Notes: generated from the sequence alone by a model not told the origin. A stretch of 64,000 nucleotides of DNA from Clostridiales bacterium (GCA_014799485.1 JAAVHY010000045.1:1-64000); one strand, 5' to 3'; shown: positions 24,866-33,486, counted from the first letter of the stretch. Made by a program: numbers and translations.

Positions 24866-25402
24866 ATGGCTGGATTCATCCATGACAAGCTGGACATCAA
24901 ACTGCTTGTGCTCTACATCATGGATCGGGTAGCGGCCCCCATCGACTTTTCCACTCTCACCGACCTGGCCATGTGCGACAACGGCGTAGATTATTTCCGA
25001 TTTGCCGAGGCGGTGGCCGAGCTGAAGGACAGCGGCCACTTGGGCCGGGACGGGGAGTATTACGCAGTCACGGATAAGGGCCGCAGGACCTGCGCCGCCG
25101 GAGAGAGCAGCCTCTCCCCCGTCATCCGCCAGCGGTGCGACCGGCGGCTGGACCCTCTGAACCGGGTCTTGAAACGCAAATCCCAGGTGCGGGCCGAGGT
25201 GACGGAGCAGCCCCTGGGCTTCGATGTGTGCCTGTCCATGGACGATGACAAGGGGAGCCTCTTCTCCCTCACCCTGCTGGCCCCGACCCACGAAGACGCC
25301 CAGCGCGTTGCCGGCAGCTTTCTGGACCATCCGGACCGGGTATACAACGCCCTGCTGGGGGTACTCCTCACCGGCAATGATGAGGGGGGGGGACACAATT
25401 GA
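24866..25402 (+). CDS. DUF4364 family protein
   Basis: A 178-residue cytoplasmic protein matching the clostridial DUF4364 family: IHDKLDIKLLVLYIMDRVAAPIDFSTLTDLAM at the start looks like a winged helix, with YFRFAEAVAELKDSGHL and YYAVTDKGRRTC. The C-terminal half (LKRKSQVRAEVTEQPLGFDVCLSMDDDKGSLFSLTLLAPT) is mixed alpha/beta. A transcriptional role is suggested by the winged-helix look, but none is proven. AAAGGAGG precedes the ATG. The downstream gene overlaps it by 4 bases. Confidence 0.85.
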   Translation: MAGFIHDKLDIKLLVLYIMDRVAAPIDFSTLTDLAMCDNGVDYFRFAEAVAELKDSGHLGRDGEYYAVTDKGRRTCAAGESSLSPVIRQRCDRRLDPLNRVLKRKSQVRAEVTEQPLGFDVCLSMDDDKGSLFSLTLLAPTHEDAQRVAGSFLDHPDRVYNALLGVLLTGNDEGGGHN

Positions 25403-26217
25403 CCTTTATGGGCTTTCCGCTTTCCCAGCTGTTCCTCTATTTCATCCTGTACTCCTTCATGGGCTGGGTCATGGAGACGTGCTACTGCTCCATCATGGAG
25501 CGCCGCCTGGTGGCCCGGGGCTTCCTCTACGGCCCCATCTGCCCCATCTACGGCGGCGGGGTGGTGCTGATGATTCTGTTTTTCACCCCGCTGAAGGGGA
25601 ACCTGGTGCTGTTCTACGCGGCGGCTGTGGTGATCATGACCTCATGGGAATACTTTGTGGGCTGGGTCCTGGAAGTGACCACCCATGTGAAGTATTGGGA
25701 CTACTCCCAGTACCGCTTTAACCTGAAGGGCCGGGTGTGCCTGTGGGTAGCCCTGACCTGGGGCGTGCTGTCGTACATCGTAATTTTCTTTATCCACCCG
25801 CCCATCCAATCGCTGGTAGGCGCCCTGCCCGTGTGGCTGGAGTTCATGCTGTGCGGCGCGTTTTTGGCGCTGTTGGCGGTGGACGCCACCCTCACGATCC
25901 GGAACCGGGTGCTGGTGGCCCTGCATGTGGAAAGCGTCACCCAGCTGGGACAGGAGCTCCAGCTCCAGGCGGCGCTGGGTAAGGCGGAGCTGGGCGACAA
26001 GCTGGAGGACAGCGTCGCCGCCCTGCGGGAGCGTTACAGCGAGCAGGTGGCACAGCTGGAAAAGGTCAGCCGCCGCTTCCGCAATACCTACAGCACAATG
26101 AGAGCCGGACGCCAATACTCAGTCAGCCACGAGGACATCCTGGCCGCCGCCGCGCTGGCCAAGGAGGAACTGCTCCGGCGCAGAGACGCGATGAAATCCC
26201 TCCGCGCCAAGCGTTAA
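25399..26217 (+). CDS. CmpB-type putative ABC transporter permease (PF06541-like)
   Basis: A 272-residue membrane protein with about five hydrophobic helices in residues 1-165, including FILYSFMGWVMETCYCS, RGFLYGPICPIYGGG and WEYFVGWVLE, the PF06541 family core. The remaining 100 residues are charged and likely coiled coil (ERYSEQVAQLEKVSRRFRNTYSTM). The start is TTG at 25399, which overlaps the DUF4364 stop and lies 6 bases after a G-run; ATG at 25408 is the alternative. No ATPase is nearby, and the family's transport role is unproven. Confidence 0.83.
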   Translation: MTFMGFPLSQLFLYFILYSFMGWVMETCYCSIMERRLVARGFLYGPICPIYGGGVVLMILFFTPLKGNLVLFYAAAVVIMTSWEYFVGWVLEVTTHVKYWDYSQYRFNLKGRVCLWVALTWGVLSYIVIFFIHPPIQSLVGALPVWLEFMLCGAFLALLAVDATLTIRNRVLVALHVESVTQLGQELQLQAALGKAELGDKLEDSVAALRERYSEQVAQLEKVSRRFRNTYSTMRAGRQYSVSHEDILAAAALAKEELLRRRDAMKSLRAKR

Positions 26218-26232
26218 AACCGATTCATATAC

Positions 26233-26280
26233 AAAAACGGCCCGCCGGATATATTCCGGCGGGCCGCCTGTTTTTGTTTT
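26233..26280. terminator. Bidirectional terminator between CmpB-like gene and nucleoside ABC operon
   Basis: A 12-bp stem (26238-26249 with 26255-26266), A-run on the left and GTTTTTGTTTT on the right. It can stop transcripts from both sides. Confidence 0.92.
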
Positions 26281-26285
26281 GAGGA

Positions 26286-27317
26286 TCAGCGCTGTCCCTT
26301 GTCGTAGGGGACGCCCTCCGCCTTGGGCGCGCGGGACTTCTTGGACGTAAAGGCCAGCACCACCAGGGTGATGATGTAGGGCAGCATCCGATAGAAATGG
26401 GTGCTGATGGGTGCGTTGGCCAGCATGCAAATCCCGTCACCGTTGATGTCGATAGAGGTGTAGGAGGCGGCGATACATTTGAACAGGCCGAACAGCAGCG
26501 CCGCCCCGGCGATGTTCAGCGGCTTCCAGTTGCCAAAAATCATAACGGCCAGGGCCAGGAATCCGAAGCCCGCTACCTCGCCGGTAGAAGCGCAGTTGGC
26601 GGTGGTCAGGGCGTAGACGAAGCCGCCCATGCCCGCCAGGGCGCCGGAGATCGTGGTGCCGGCGTACCGCATTTTGTAAACGTTGATGCCCAGGGAGTCC
26701 GCGGCCTGGGGATTTTCGCCGCAGGAGCGCAGCCGGAGCCCGAACTTGGTCTTGTACAGCAGGACGGACAGCACCACAAAGACGATGATGCACACATAAG
26801 TGGCCAGATAGACCCGGTTGAGAAAGGTCTCACCCAGGAACCCCAGGTCAGTGTTCCGATCAATGCCGAACGTGCTTTTCTTGATCATGAACCAACTGGC
26901 CGCGTCACCCTGCGCCATCCCCAGGGTGTTCTGGTTGGCGATGATGCGGATGAGAAAGAGGACCAGGGCGGGCGCCATCAGGTTCAGGGCAGTGCCGCCG
27001 ATGGTCTGGTCTGCCTTCAGGTTCACCGAGGCGAAGGACAGCAGCAAGGAGAAAATGGCGCCCAGCGCCGCGGCGACCAGCATGGCCAGCAGCTCCAGCC
27101 CCTGCAGGGCCAGCCAGTTCCCCGCGGCGTAAGCGCCGCTGAAAACACCGACCTCCTGCATGGCCCGGATGAAAAGCACCCCCACAAACGCGCCGAAGAT
27201 CATAATGCCCTCCAGCGCCAGGTTGATGATGCCGCTGCGCTCAGCAAACACGCCCGCCAGCGCCACCACCAGCAGAGGAACAGCGTAAAGCAGGGTCTGT
27301 TGGATCAAAAACGTCAT
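26286..27317 (-). CDS. Nucleoside ABC transporter permease (NupQ-like)
   Basis: Inner-membrane permease of the BMP-type (basic membrane protein) ABC importer, branched-chain-permease superfamily. The 343 residues have about eight hydrophobic segments. Family blocks include ERSGIINLALEGIMIFGAF, LGINVYKMRYAGTTISGALAGMGG and LALAVMIFGNWKPLNIAGAALLFG. It overlaps the preceding permease by 4 bases (ATGA). Together with the next two genes and the lipoprotein it forms a system like Bacillus NupNOPQ, which imports guanosine and other nucleosides. deoC next door supports nucleosides as substrate. Confidence 0.92.
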   Translation of the reverse strand: MTFLIQQTLLYAVPLLVVALAGVFAERSGIINLALEGIMIFGAFVGVLFIRAMQEVGVFSGAYAAGNWLALQGLELLAMLVAAALGAIFSLLLSFASVNLKADQTIGGTALNLMAPALVLFLIRIIANQNTLGMAQGDAASWFMIKKSTFGIDRNTDLGFLGETFLNRVYLATYVCIIVFVVLSVLLYKTKFGLRLRSCGENPQAADSLGINVYKMRYAGTTISGALAGMGGFVYALTTANCASTGEVAGFGFLALAVMIFGNWKPLNIAGAALLFGLFKCIAASYTSIDINGDGICMLANAPISTHFYRMLPYIITLVVLAFTSKKSRAPKAEGVPYDKGQR

Positions 27318-28633
27318 GCCTGCTCCCCTCCCTTCTCAGTGGTGTCCCCAGACGGCGGGGTCCCTCCCCCGCCGTCCACGGGCGGATCGCCGGCACCCGG
27401 CTGAGTGTCCGCGGACACAGCCGCGTGCTTGTCCTTCTTGCGGGCCCCCAGCATCATCTTGATCACCAGCGAAAAGGCGCTGAGGTAGACGATAACGGAG
27501 ATGATCACATCCGTGATGTATTCATTGTACGCGGTCAGGTTGGTCAGCTGGAGGCCCACAACGTTCAGCATGGACATAAAGCAGCCCGTGAATACCACGC
27601 CGATGGGGCTGTTAGCCGCCAGCAGGGCCACCGGGATACCGTTGAAGCCCTCGGCGGGGAGGGACTGGTAGGTAGACCAGAAGAACTCCGTATTGCCGGC
27701 CAGATAGTAGAGCGCCGCGCCCGCGCCGGACAGGGCCCCGGCGATGGCCATGGACAGCACGATGTTCCGCTTGTCGTTGATCCCGGCATACCGGGCGGCG
27801 TGGCGGTTGGAGCCGCAGGCCTTGAGCTGATAGCCCAGGGTGGTCTTGCTCATCAGGATATAGATGCCGATGGCGATCAGGATGGCGATGATGATGCCGC
27901 CGTTGACCTGGGAGCCGGGGAAGAGCTTGTCCAGGCCCAGCTTGGCAGTCTGTACGCCATTGCCGTCCACATAGGTCCAAACCCCGTCCACCTGGGTCAG
28001 ACCATAAGTAGTCTTGTAGATGTAGCCGCTTTTGGTGTTCTCCACTATGTTCTTAAAATTACTCACGTCAAAGAACCATGTCACCAGATTGGCGGCGATC
28101 CAGTTGGTCATGATGCAGGCCAGCACCTCGTTGATGTTGAGGAAAGACTTCACAAGGCCGGGGATGCAGCCCCACAAAGCGCCCGCCAGGATGCCGCCCA
28201 GGAAGGCCAGCAGCCAGATGACAGGGCCGGGCAGCGCGGAGGACGGGATGCCCAGCGCGATGGTCAGGGTGGCCAGGGTGCCCATTAGGTACTGGCCGGG
28301 GGCGCCGATGTTGAACAGGCCCGTCTTGAAGGCGACGGACACGGACAGGCCGGTGAGGATCAGCGGAGTGGCCCGGAACAGCATATTGCCCACACTCCGG
28401 GGATTGAAGCCCCAGGTCAGAGCGCCCGCCGCGTTCCGGCCGGTGCTGAGCAGGCCAAAGAAGACCAGGCGGATGCCCTCCCAGGCGCTGGTCAGGCCCA
28501 GGTTGCTGCTGAACAGGCCCATCACCAGGATCAGGAGGCTGCCCACCGCCAAGCCGATGAGGATGGAGATCAGGGCGGCGGCAACGGTCTTTGCCCCGTC
28601 CCTTTTCATGAGGGTCGACCACTTCTCTTTCAT
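27314..28633 (-). CDS. Nucleoside ABC transporter permease (NupP-like)
   Basis: Second permease of the BMP-type importer, 439 residues, with a hydrophobic core of about nine segments. Typical motifs are FKTGLFNIGAPGQYLMG, GYQLKACGSNRHAARYAGIN and AALYYLAGNTEFFWS. The C-terminal 40 residues are soluble, rich in Gly, Pro and Thr. It overlaps the ATPase gene and the partner permease by 4 bases each, so the three are translationally coupled. Confidence 0.93.
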   Translation of the reverse strand: MKEKWSTLMKRDGAKTVAAALISILIGLAVGSLLILVMGLFSSNLGLTSAWEGIRLVFFGLLSTGRNAAGALTWGFNPRSVGNMLFRATPLILTGLSVSVAFKTGLFNIGAPGQYLMGTLATLTIALGIPSSALPGPVIWLLAFLGGILAGALWGCIPGLVKSFLNINEVLACIMTNWIAANLVTWFFDVSNFKNIVENTKSGYIYKTTYGLTQVDGVWTYVDGNGVQTAKLGLDKLFPGSQVNGGIIIAILIAIGIYILMSKTTLGYQLKACGSNRHAARYAGINDKRNIVLSMAIAGALSGAGAALYYLAGNTEFFWSTYQSLPAEGFNGIPVALLAANSPIGVVFTGCFMSMLNVVGLQLTNLTAYNEYITDVIISVIVYLSAFSLVIKMMLGARKKDKHAAVSADTQPGAGDPPVDGGGGTPPSGDTTEKGGEQA

Positions 28634-30171
28634 GCCGGCTGACCTCCCTTCTCCATCCGCTTGGCGCCCGCCATATACAGGCCAAGCTCCTGCACGTTCG
28701 TCTGCTTGGGATCGAACTCGCCCACGATCTCGCCCTCATACATCACCAGGATGCGGTCGGACAGGTTCATTACCTCGTCCAGCTCCAGGCTGACCAGCAG
28801 CACCGCCCGGCCCTTGTCCCGCTCCGCCACCAGCTGGCCATGGATGTACTCGATGGCGCCCACGTCCAGCCCACGGGTGGGCTGGACGGCCACCACCAGC
28901 GGCTTCTCACGGTCCAGCTCCCGGGCGATGATCGCCTTCTGCTGGTTGCCGCCGGACATGGACCGGGCCGTCGTCACCGGCCCCTGGCCGGAACGCACAT
29001 CATACTGCTCGATGAGCTGCTCGGCATACTGCCGTACCGCGCCCCGGTCAATGAAGCCGCCATGTTGGAACTGGGTTTCATTGAAGCGCTGAAGCACCAT
29101 ATTTTGCTCCAGGGTAAAATCCAGCACCAGGCCATGCTTGTGCCGGTCCTCGGGGATATGGCTCATATTCCCGCCCCGCCGGCGGATAGAGGCGTGGGAG
29201 ATGTCCTCCCCGCACAAGGTAACGCTGCCGCCGGAGCTCTTTTCCAAACCGGTCAGGCCATACACCAGCTCAGTCTGGCCGTTGCCGTCGATGCCCGCGA
29301 TGCACAGGATCTCCCCCGCCCGCACGTCAAAGCTGACGTGGCTGACGGCATTGCGCTTGTGCGCCTTGGAGGGTACGCAGAAATCCCGCACAGCCAGCAC
29401 TGCCTCGCCCGGCTTAGCGGCCTCTTTCTGCACCTCCAGCCGGACAGAGCGGCCCACCATCATATCAGACAGGGACTGCTTGTCCGTGTCCTTGGTGTCC
29501 ACGGTGCCGATATACTTGCCCTTGCGCAGCACAGTGACCCGGTCGGACACCGCCATGATCTCATTGAGCTTGTGGGAGATGAACAGGATGGATTTGCCCT
29601 CCTTGGCAAACTCCTTCATGGTGGCCATCAGCTCGTCGATTTCCTGGGGGGTGAGCACGGCGGTGGGCTCGTCGAAGATGAGGATCTCATTGTCCCGGTA
29701 GAGCATTTTCAAAATCTCCACCCGCTGCTGCATCCCCACGGTGATGTCCTCCACCTTGGCGTCCAGATCCACCTTCAAGCCGTAGCGCTCAGACAGGGCC
29801 TCCACCTTGGCCCGGGCCTCCTTCTTTTGCAGGAACCCCGCCTTGGTGGTCTCCGCGCCCAAGATAATGTTGTCCAGCACGGTGAACACCTCGATGAGCT
29901 TGAAGTGCTGATGCACCATGCCGATGCCCAGGGCCGTGGCATCGTTCGGGTTATTGATCTTGACCTCCCGGCCATCCTTTTTGATGACCCCCTTCTCCGG
30001 CTGGTACAGACCGAACAGCACGCTCATCAGCGTGGATTTGCCCGCTCCGTTCTCCCCCAGCAGGGCGTGGATCTCCCCCCGGCGGAGCTGGAGCGTGATA
30101 TCATCGTTCGCGATGATACCGGGAAATTCCTTGGTGATGTGGAGCATCTCGATGATGTTCTCAGATTCCAT
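28630..30171 (-). CDS. Nucleoside ABC transporter ATP-binding protein (NupO-like)
   Basis: A 513-residue tandem ATPase, as in sugar and nucleoside importers. Domain 1 has Walker A GENGAGKST, the signature VGMQQRVEILK and Walker B ILIFDEPTAVLTPQE. Domain 2 has a degenerate Walker A (GIDGNGQTE) and the strong signature MSGGNQQKAIIARE with LVVAVQPTRGLDVGA, the known asymmetry of this family. The leader carries its own promoter (30237-30265), behind the terminator of the lipoprotein gene. Confidence 0.94.
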   Translation of the reverse strand: MESENIIEMLHITKEFPGIIANDDITLQLRRGEIHALLGENGAGKSTLMSVLFGLYQPEKGVIKKDGREVKINNPNDATALGIGMVHQHFKLIEVFTVLDNIILGAETTKAGFLQKKEARAKVEALSERYGLKVDLDAKVEDITVGMQQRVEILKMLYRDNEILIFDEPTAVLTPQEIDELMATMKEFAKEGKSILFISHKLNEIMAVSDRVTVLRKGKYIGTVDTKDTDKQSLSDMMVGRSVRLEVQKEAAKPGEAVLAVRDFCVPSKAHKRNAVSHVSFDVRAGEILCIAGIDGNGQTELVYGLTGLEKSSGGSVTLCGEDISHASIRRRGGNMSHIPEDRHKHGLVLDFTLEQNMVLQRFNETQFQHGGFIDRGAVRQYAEQLIEQYDVRSGQGPVTTARSMSGGNQQKAIIARELDREKPLVVAVQPTRGLDVGAIEYIHGQLVAERDKGRAVLLVSLELDEVMNLSDRILVMYEGEIVGEFDPKQTNVQELGLYMAGAKRMEKGGQPA

Positions 30172-30236
30172 CGTCCTCTCATCCCGCTTCCTCTCTAAAA
30201 TGTCGGCACCGGGCCGCGCAGGGCCCTATTACGTCA

Positions 30237-30265
30237 ATTATACCTTACAGCTGACAAAAAAACAA
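30237..30265 (-). promoter_or_regulatory. Promoter of the ABC ATPase-permease genes
   Basis: Minus-strand TTGTTT (30260-30265), 17-base spacer, TATAAT (30237-30242), 66 bases before the ATPase ATG. Together with the terminator at 30283 it splits the transporter into two transcription units. Confidence 0.7.
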
Positions 30266-30282
30266 GCATTTTCCGCAGGAAT

Positions 30283-30316
30283 CAAAAACGGGCGGGACGC
30301 AGTGCGTCCCGCCCGT
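30283..30316 (-). terminator. Terminator after the BMP lipoprotein gene
   Basis: A 13-bp perfect stem (30288-30300 with 30304-30316, loop AGT) and a TTTTT tail on the minus strand. It lets the binding protein be made in excess over the membrane components. Confidence 0.92.
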
Positions 30317-30334
30317 CAAGGGCATATGATGCGA

Positions 30335-31447
30335 TCAGACGATGGTCAGGTTCACATTGGACCAATTCTGCTCCAGCTTGGTGAAGTCGGAGTCGATGAC
30401 CAGCTTGCCGTCCACCACGTCCTTGAACTGTGCCTCATAGTCCTCTTTAGCGTAGTTCTTCAGGCTCCAGGTGTCGGTGGGCAGGCCGGTGGCGCCGTCC
30501 TTGGCGCCCAGGGAAACGGCGGAGTTGCCGATTTCGCTCCAGCTGCCGTCATAGGCCTTGGCGATGGCCCACTGGGCCGCGTCGGACAGGCCCTTCATGG
30601 CGGAGGTGATGACGGTGTCGGACTGGCTGGACTGATCCACGTCCACGCCGATCACCAGACCATCGTTAGCGGAGGCGGCGGCGGTGATGGACTGGAACAT
30701 GGAGCCGCCGCAGGCGAAGACCACCTCGGTGCCCGTCTCATACCAGCCGGAAATCATGCTCTGCAGCTCGGGGGAGGCGGAGAAGCTGGCGCCGTACTCC
30801 CAGGAGAAGTTGATGTCCACGGTAACGCCCATCTCGGCGGCAGCCGCGTTGGCGCCCTGGACGTAGCCGTAGCCGTAGCGCTGGCAGGCGTCGTTGGTGC
30901 CGCCGCCGCCGCCGGAGAAGCCCAGCTTGGTGTAGCCTTCCTTGACAGCGGCATAGCCGGCGAAGTAGCCGCACTCATGCTCGTTGAAGGCGATACCCAC
31001 CACGTTGTCCAGGCCCAGGGACCAGCCGTCGATGAAGACGAACTTGGTGTCGGGGAACTCCTTGGCGGCCTTCTCCAGGGCGGTGCCCTGCATGAAGCCG
31101 GCACAGACGACCACTTCGGCGCCGCCCTCCACGGCGGCCTTCATGGCGTCATAGCGGTCGTCGTCGGTGGCCTGGTCGCCGCCGGAGGGCTGATAATACT
31201 TGTAGGACTTGTCGTTGTTGGCGGCGTACAGCTTCACGCCGTCGAAGGTGCCCTGGTTGAAGGACTTGTCCTTCAACTGGCCTACATCAGTGATGAAGGC
31301 CACCTGGTACTTGCCGTCCTCCGAAGTCATGGTATCCGCAATGCTGTCAGGGCCGTTGTCATTGTTCTCGCTGGGCTTGTTGTTGCTGCAGGCGGCCAGG
31401 CTGAACACCATAGCCAGCGCCAGCAGCATCGCAAAGAGCTTTTTCAT
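30335..31447 (-). CDS. BMP family substrate-binding lipoprotein (nucleoside-binding)
   Basis: Extracellular binding protein of the nucleoside importer, 370 residues. The signal peptide ends in the lipobox LAAC with Cys20, so it is processed by Lgt and signal peptidase II and tethered to the membrane. The mature part has the BMP/PnrA fold: VAFITDVGQLKDKSFNQGTFDG, VCAGFMQGTALEKAAKEFPDTKFVFIDG, NEHECGYFAGYAA and GVDVDQSSQSDTVITSAMKG. The Thr/Ser/Gly/Asn-rich linker after Cys20 is typical. AAAGGA precedes the ATG. Confidence 0.94.
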   Translation of the reverse strand: MKKLFAMLLALAMVFSLAACSNNKPSENNDNGPDSIADTMTSEDGKYQVAFITDVGQLKDKSFNQGTFDGVKLYAANNDKSYKYYQPSGGDQATDDDRYDAMKAAVEGGAEVVVCAGFMQGTALEKAAKEFPDTKFVFIDGWSLGLDNVVGIAFNEHECGYFAGYAAVKEGYTKLGFSGGGGGTNDACQRYGYGYVQGANAAAAEMGVTVDINFSWEYGASFSASPELQSMISGWYETGTEVVFACGGSMFQSITAAASANDGLVIGVDVDQSSQSDTVITSAMKGLSDAAQWAIAKAYDGSWSEIGNSAVSLGAKDGATGLPTDTWSLKNYAKEDYEAQFKDVVDGKLVIDSDFTKLEQNWSNVNLTIV

Positions 31448-31480
31448 TGCTGTTTCATCCTTTCCTCATTTTTGCCGCAA

Positions 31481-31526
31481 AGGAGGGCCTGTCTTCCCAG
31501 CCGCTTCCGGCCGGGCAGGGCCTCCT
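31481..31526 (-). other. Stem-loop in the BMP leader
   Basis: Arms 31481-31491 and 31516-31526 pair over 11 bases with one mismatch, and the loop is GC-rich. It occupies the middle of the 90-base leader between promoter and start codon. I see no known purine riboswitch signature; it could stabilise the mRNA or be a regulatory fold. Confidence 0.45.
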
Positions 31527-31539
31527 TGGGAACATCAAC

Positions 31540-31568
31540 ATTATAACTTGCCTGCCCGCAAATTACAA
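31540..31568 (-). promoter_or_regulatory. Promoter of the BMP lipoprotein gene
   Basis: Minus-strand TTGTAA (31563-31568), 17-base spacer, TATAAT (31540-31545). Confidence 0.78.
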
Positions 31569-31610
31569 GGAACATTTACGGAAATTCACAAGTTTCCCCA
31601 TATTGCCCGT

Positions 31611-32276
31611 TTAATAGCCCTGGGCGTCCTGTCCCTTCACCAATTTGACAATACGGCTGGTGCCCAGGCGGTCCGCCCCGAGGGCCAGGAAGTCCAACCC
31701 GTCCTGGAGACTGGAGATGCCCCCGGCGGCCTTGACCTTCACATGGGGGGCCACGTTGGCTTTGAACAGGGCCACGTCCTCCCGGGTCGCCCCGGCGGTG
31801 GAGAAGCCAGTGGAGGTCTTGATGTAGTCCGCCCCGCTGTCCGACACGATCCGGCACAGCTTCACCTTCTCCTCATCGGTGAGCAGGCAGGTCTCGATGA
31901 TGACCTTCAGCACCAGGGTCCCGCACGCCTCCTTCACCGCCCTGATCTCGGAGAGCAGATCGTCCCACCGGCCGTCCTTGGCCCAGCCGATGTTGATGAC
32001 CATGTCGATCTCCTTCGCCCCGTTGGCAATGGCGTCCTTGGCCTCGAACACTTTCACCGCCGTGGTGGAGTAACCGTTGGGGAAGCCGATGACGGTGCAC
32101 ACCGGGAGCCTGTCCCCCAAGTACTCCGCCGCCTGCTTCACATAGCTCGCCGGGATGCACACGCTGGCGCAGCCGTAGGCGGCCCCGTCGTCGCAGATCT
32201 GTTTGATTTCCTCCCAGGTGGCGGTCTGGGTGAGCAAGGTGTGGTCGACTGCCGCTAAAATGGTCTTGCTGTCCAT
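31611..32276 (-). CDS. deoC: Deoxyribose-phosphate aldolase
   Basis: Class I aldolase that splits 2-deoxyribose 5-phosphate into acetaldehyde and glyceraldehyde 3-phosphate, the last step of deoxynucleoside breakdown. The 221-residue TIM barrel has VDHTLL at the start, [25 protein letters not shown] with the first catalytic Lys, and the Schiff-base Lys in DYIKTSTGF, then GGISS. The ATG at 32276 follows GAGGTG; a GTG three codons upstream overlaps that site. It lies just upstream of the nucleoside importer on the same strand. Confidence 0.96.
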   Translation of the reverse strand: MDSKTILAAVDHTLLTQTATWEEIKQICDDGAAYGCASVCIPASYVKQAAEYLGDRLPVCTVIGFPNGYSTTAVKVFEAKDAIANGAKEIDMVINIGWAKDGRWDDLLSEIRAVKEACGTLVLKVIIETCLLTDEEKVKLCRIVSDSGADYIKTSTGFSTAGATREDVALFKANVAPHVKVKAAGGISSLQDGLDFLALGADRLGTSRIVKLVKGQDAQGY

Positions 32277-32370
32277 TGGTATCACCTCATTATATAATAG
32301 TATGGTTTTATTTTACTATGGACAGGCCGGAAAAGCAAGCGTCTCTCCTTCTTTCAGCACAGATTTAGCT

Positions 32371-32525
32371 TCCGCCGCCTGTAGTCGTGCTGCGAAGCCT
32401 CCGCGATGGGGCCTAAGTCCGCCGATTGCGCAAAAATCATCCAGGGCTTTCAACCCCTCCTGATTTTCGCTCCACTCTGGCCTTAGTCCCCTGCTCCCGG
32501 CTTCTCCGCAACCTGTAGTTGTCGC
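32371..32525. repeat. Inverted-repeat element of unknown type in a 342-base gene-free stretch
   Basis: The stretch 32277-32618 has no gene. Within it, two similar 20-base direct repeats (32371-32390 and 32505-32524, sharing TCCGC, CCTGTAGT and the G/T-rich end) bracket or abut two arms. The arms (about 32392-32448 and 32452-32509) are imperfect inverted copies of each other; shared pieces are GAAGCC, GGGG, CTAAG and AAAATCA. The RNA of either strand would fold into a long interrupted hairpin. It could be a MITE-like element or a structured RNA. Confidence 0.5.
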
Positions 32526-32543
32526 ATTGTACACTGTTTTTGG

Positions 32544-32572
32544 TTGCCATGTCCGCTGGTTTTTGCTAAGAT
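32544..32572 (+). promoter_or_regulatory. Promoter of the glycine-repeat XRE gene
   Basis: TTGCCA (32544-32549), 17-base spacer, TAAGAT (32567-32572), 46 bases before the ATG. Confidence 0.6.
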
Positions 32573-32618
32573 GGAGCTGTCCAAAGGCGCCGGACAGTTT
32601 TTCTTTGGAGGTATCACA

Positions 32619-33398
32619 ATGAATTTTCAAGAGCGTTTATTTGATTTGCGCCGTCAGGCCGGGCTGAGTCAGGAGGAGCTGGCCAACCTGGTGGGCGTCA
32701 CCCGGCAGGCGGTGCAGAAGTGGGAGGCTGGCACGTCCCGCCCGGATATGGACAACCTGGTGTCCCTGGCGGAGTATTTCAAGGTATCCTTGGATTATCT
32801 GGTTACGGGCAGGGAGCCCACTCCCCCGCCCGCGCCCACCATCGTCAACAATTACTATGAGCACCACCACCGCTGGCATTACGAGTACAAGAGCAAACGC
32901 ACCCTGTTCGGCCTGCCGCTGGTACACATCAACTGCGGTCCCGGCATCCACTGGGCCCGGGGCATCATCGCCATTGGCGATATCGCCACCGGGCTCGTAG
33001 CCCTGGGCGGTATTGCCGTGGGGCTGTTCAGCCTGGGCGCGCTCTGCCTCGGCCTCATTCTGGCATTGGGAGCGGTAACAGTAGGGATCGTCTCCATCGG
33101 CGGGATGGCCCTGGGGGTATTGGTTTTGGGCGGCTTTGCCTTTGGCGTGCTGTCTGTGGGCGGCATCTCCTGCGGGGTCTACGCCGCGGGGGGCGTGGTG
33201 ACCGCCTCAAAGGTGGCCGTGGGCGGCGCGGTGTCCGCCCCCCTGGCCATAGGGGGCGCCGCCGAGGGAGCGCAGACCATCCTCATTCCCTTGGAGGGCT
33301 TGCATGGCCTGGAGCTGGACGCCGCCCGGGCCGCCATCGACGCCGCCTGTGCGGACGCGCCGGGGTTCGTCCCCTGGCTGCTGAAGCTGTTCCTTTGA
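32619..33398 (+). CDS. XRE regulator fused to a glycine decapeptide-repeat domain
   Basis: A 259-residue protein. Residues 1-65 are a standard XRE/Cro helix-turn-helix (RRQAGLSQEELANLVGVTRQAVQKWEAGTSRP). A Pro-rich and His/Tyr-rich linker (NNYYEHHHRWHYEY) follows. Residues 115-215 then place a glycine every five residues with small and aliphatic residues between, in units such as GGMALGVLVL, GGFAFGVLSV and GGISCGVYAA. This could be membrane-inserted or a solid beta-helix. The last 40 residues look helical. ATG at 32619 follows TGGAGGT. Regulatory targets and the role of the repeat are unknown. Confidence 0.87.
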   Translation: MNFQERLFDLRRQAGLSQEELANLVGVTRQAVQKWEAGTSRPDMDNLVSLAEYFKVSLDYLVTGREPTPPPAPTIVNNYYEHHHRWHYEYKSKRTLFGLPLVHINCGPGIHWARGIIAIGDIATGLVALGGIAVGLFSLGALCLGLILALGAVTVGIVSIGGMALGVLVLGGFAFGVLSVGGISCGVYAAGGVVTASKVAVGGAVSAPLAIGGAAEGAQTILIPLEGLHGLELDAARAAIDAACADAPGFVPWLLKLFL

Positions 33399-33403
33399 TA
33401 AAC

Positions 33404-33439
33404 AAACCCGGCGGGTCACACACGGCCCGCCGGGTTTTT
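33404..33439 (+). terminator. Terminator of the glycine-repeat XRE gene
   Basis: A 12-bp perfect stem (33404-33415 with 33426-33437) and a TTTTT tail. Confidence 0.92.
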
Positions 33440-33486
33440 ATTTGCGTTTTTCAATCATCAGTTGATTTTTGACAAAATTACCGCCA

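Noticed and set aside
32316..32630. 104-codon minus-strand open frame in the deoC-XRE gap
   Set aside because: It lies mostly in the inverted-repeat element, has no ribosome binding site or plausible start, and overlaps the promoter of the XRE gene.
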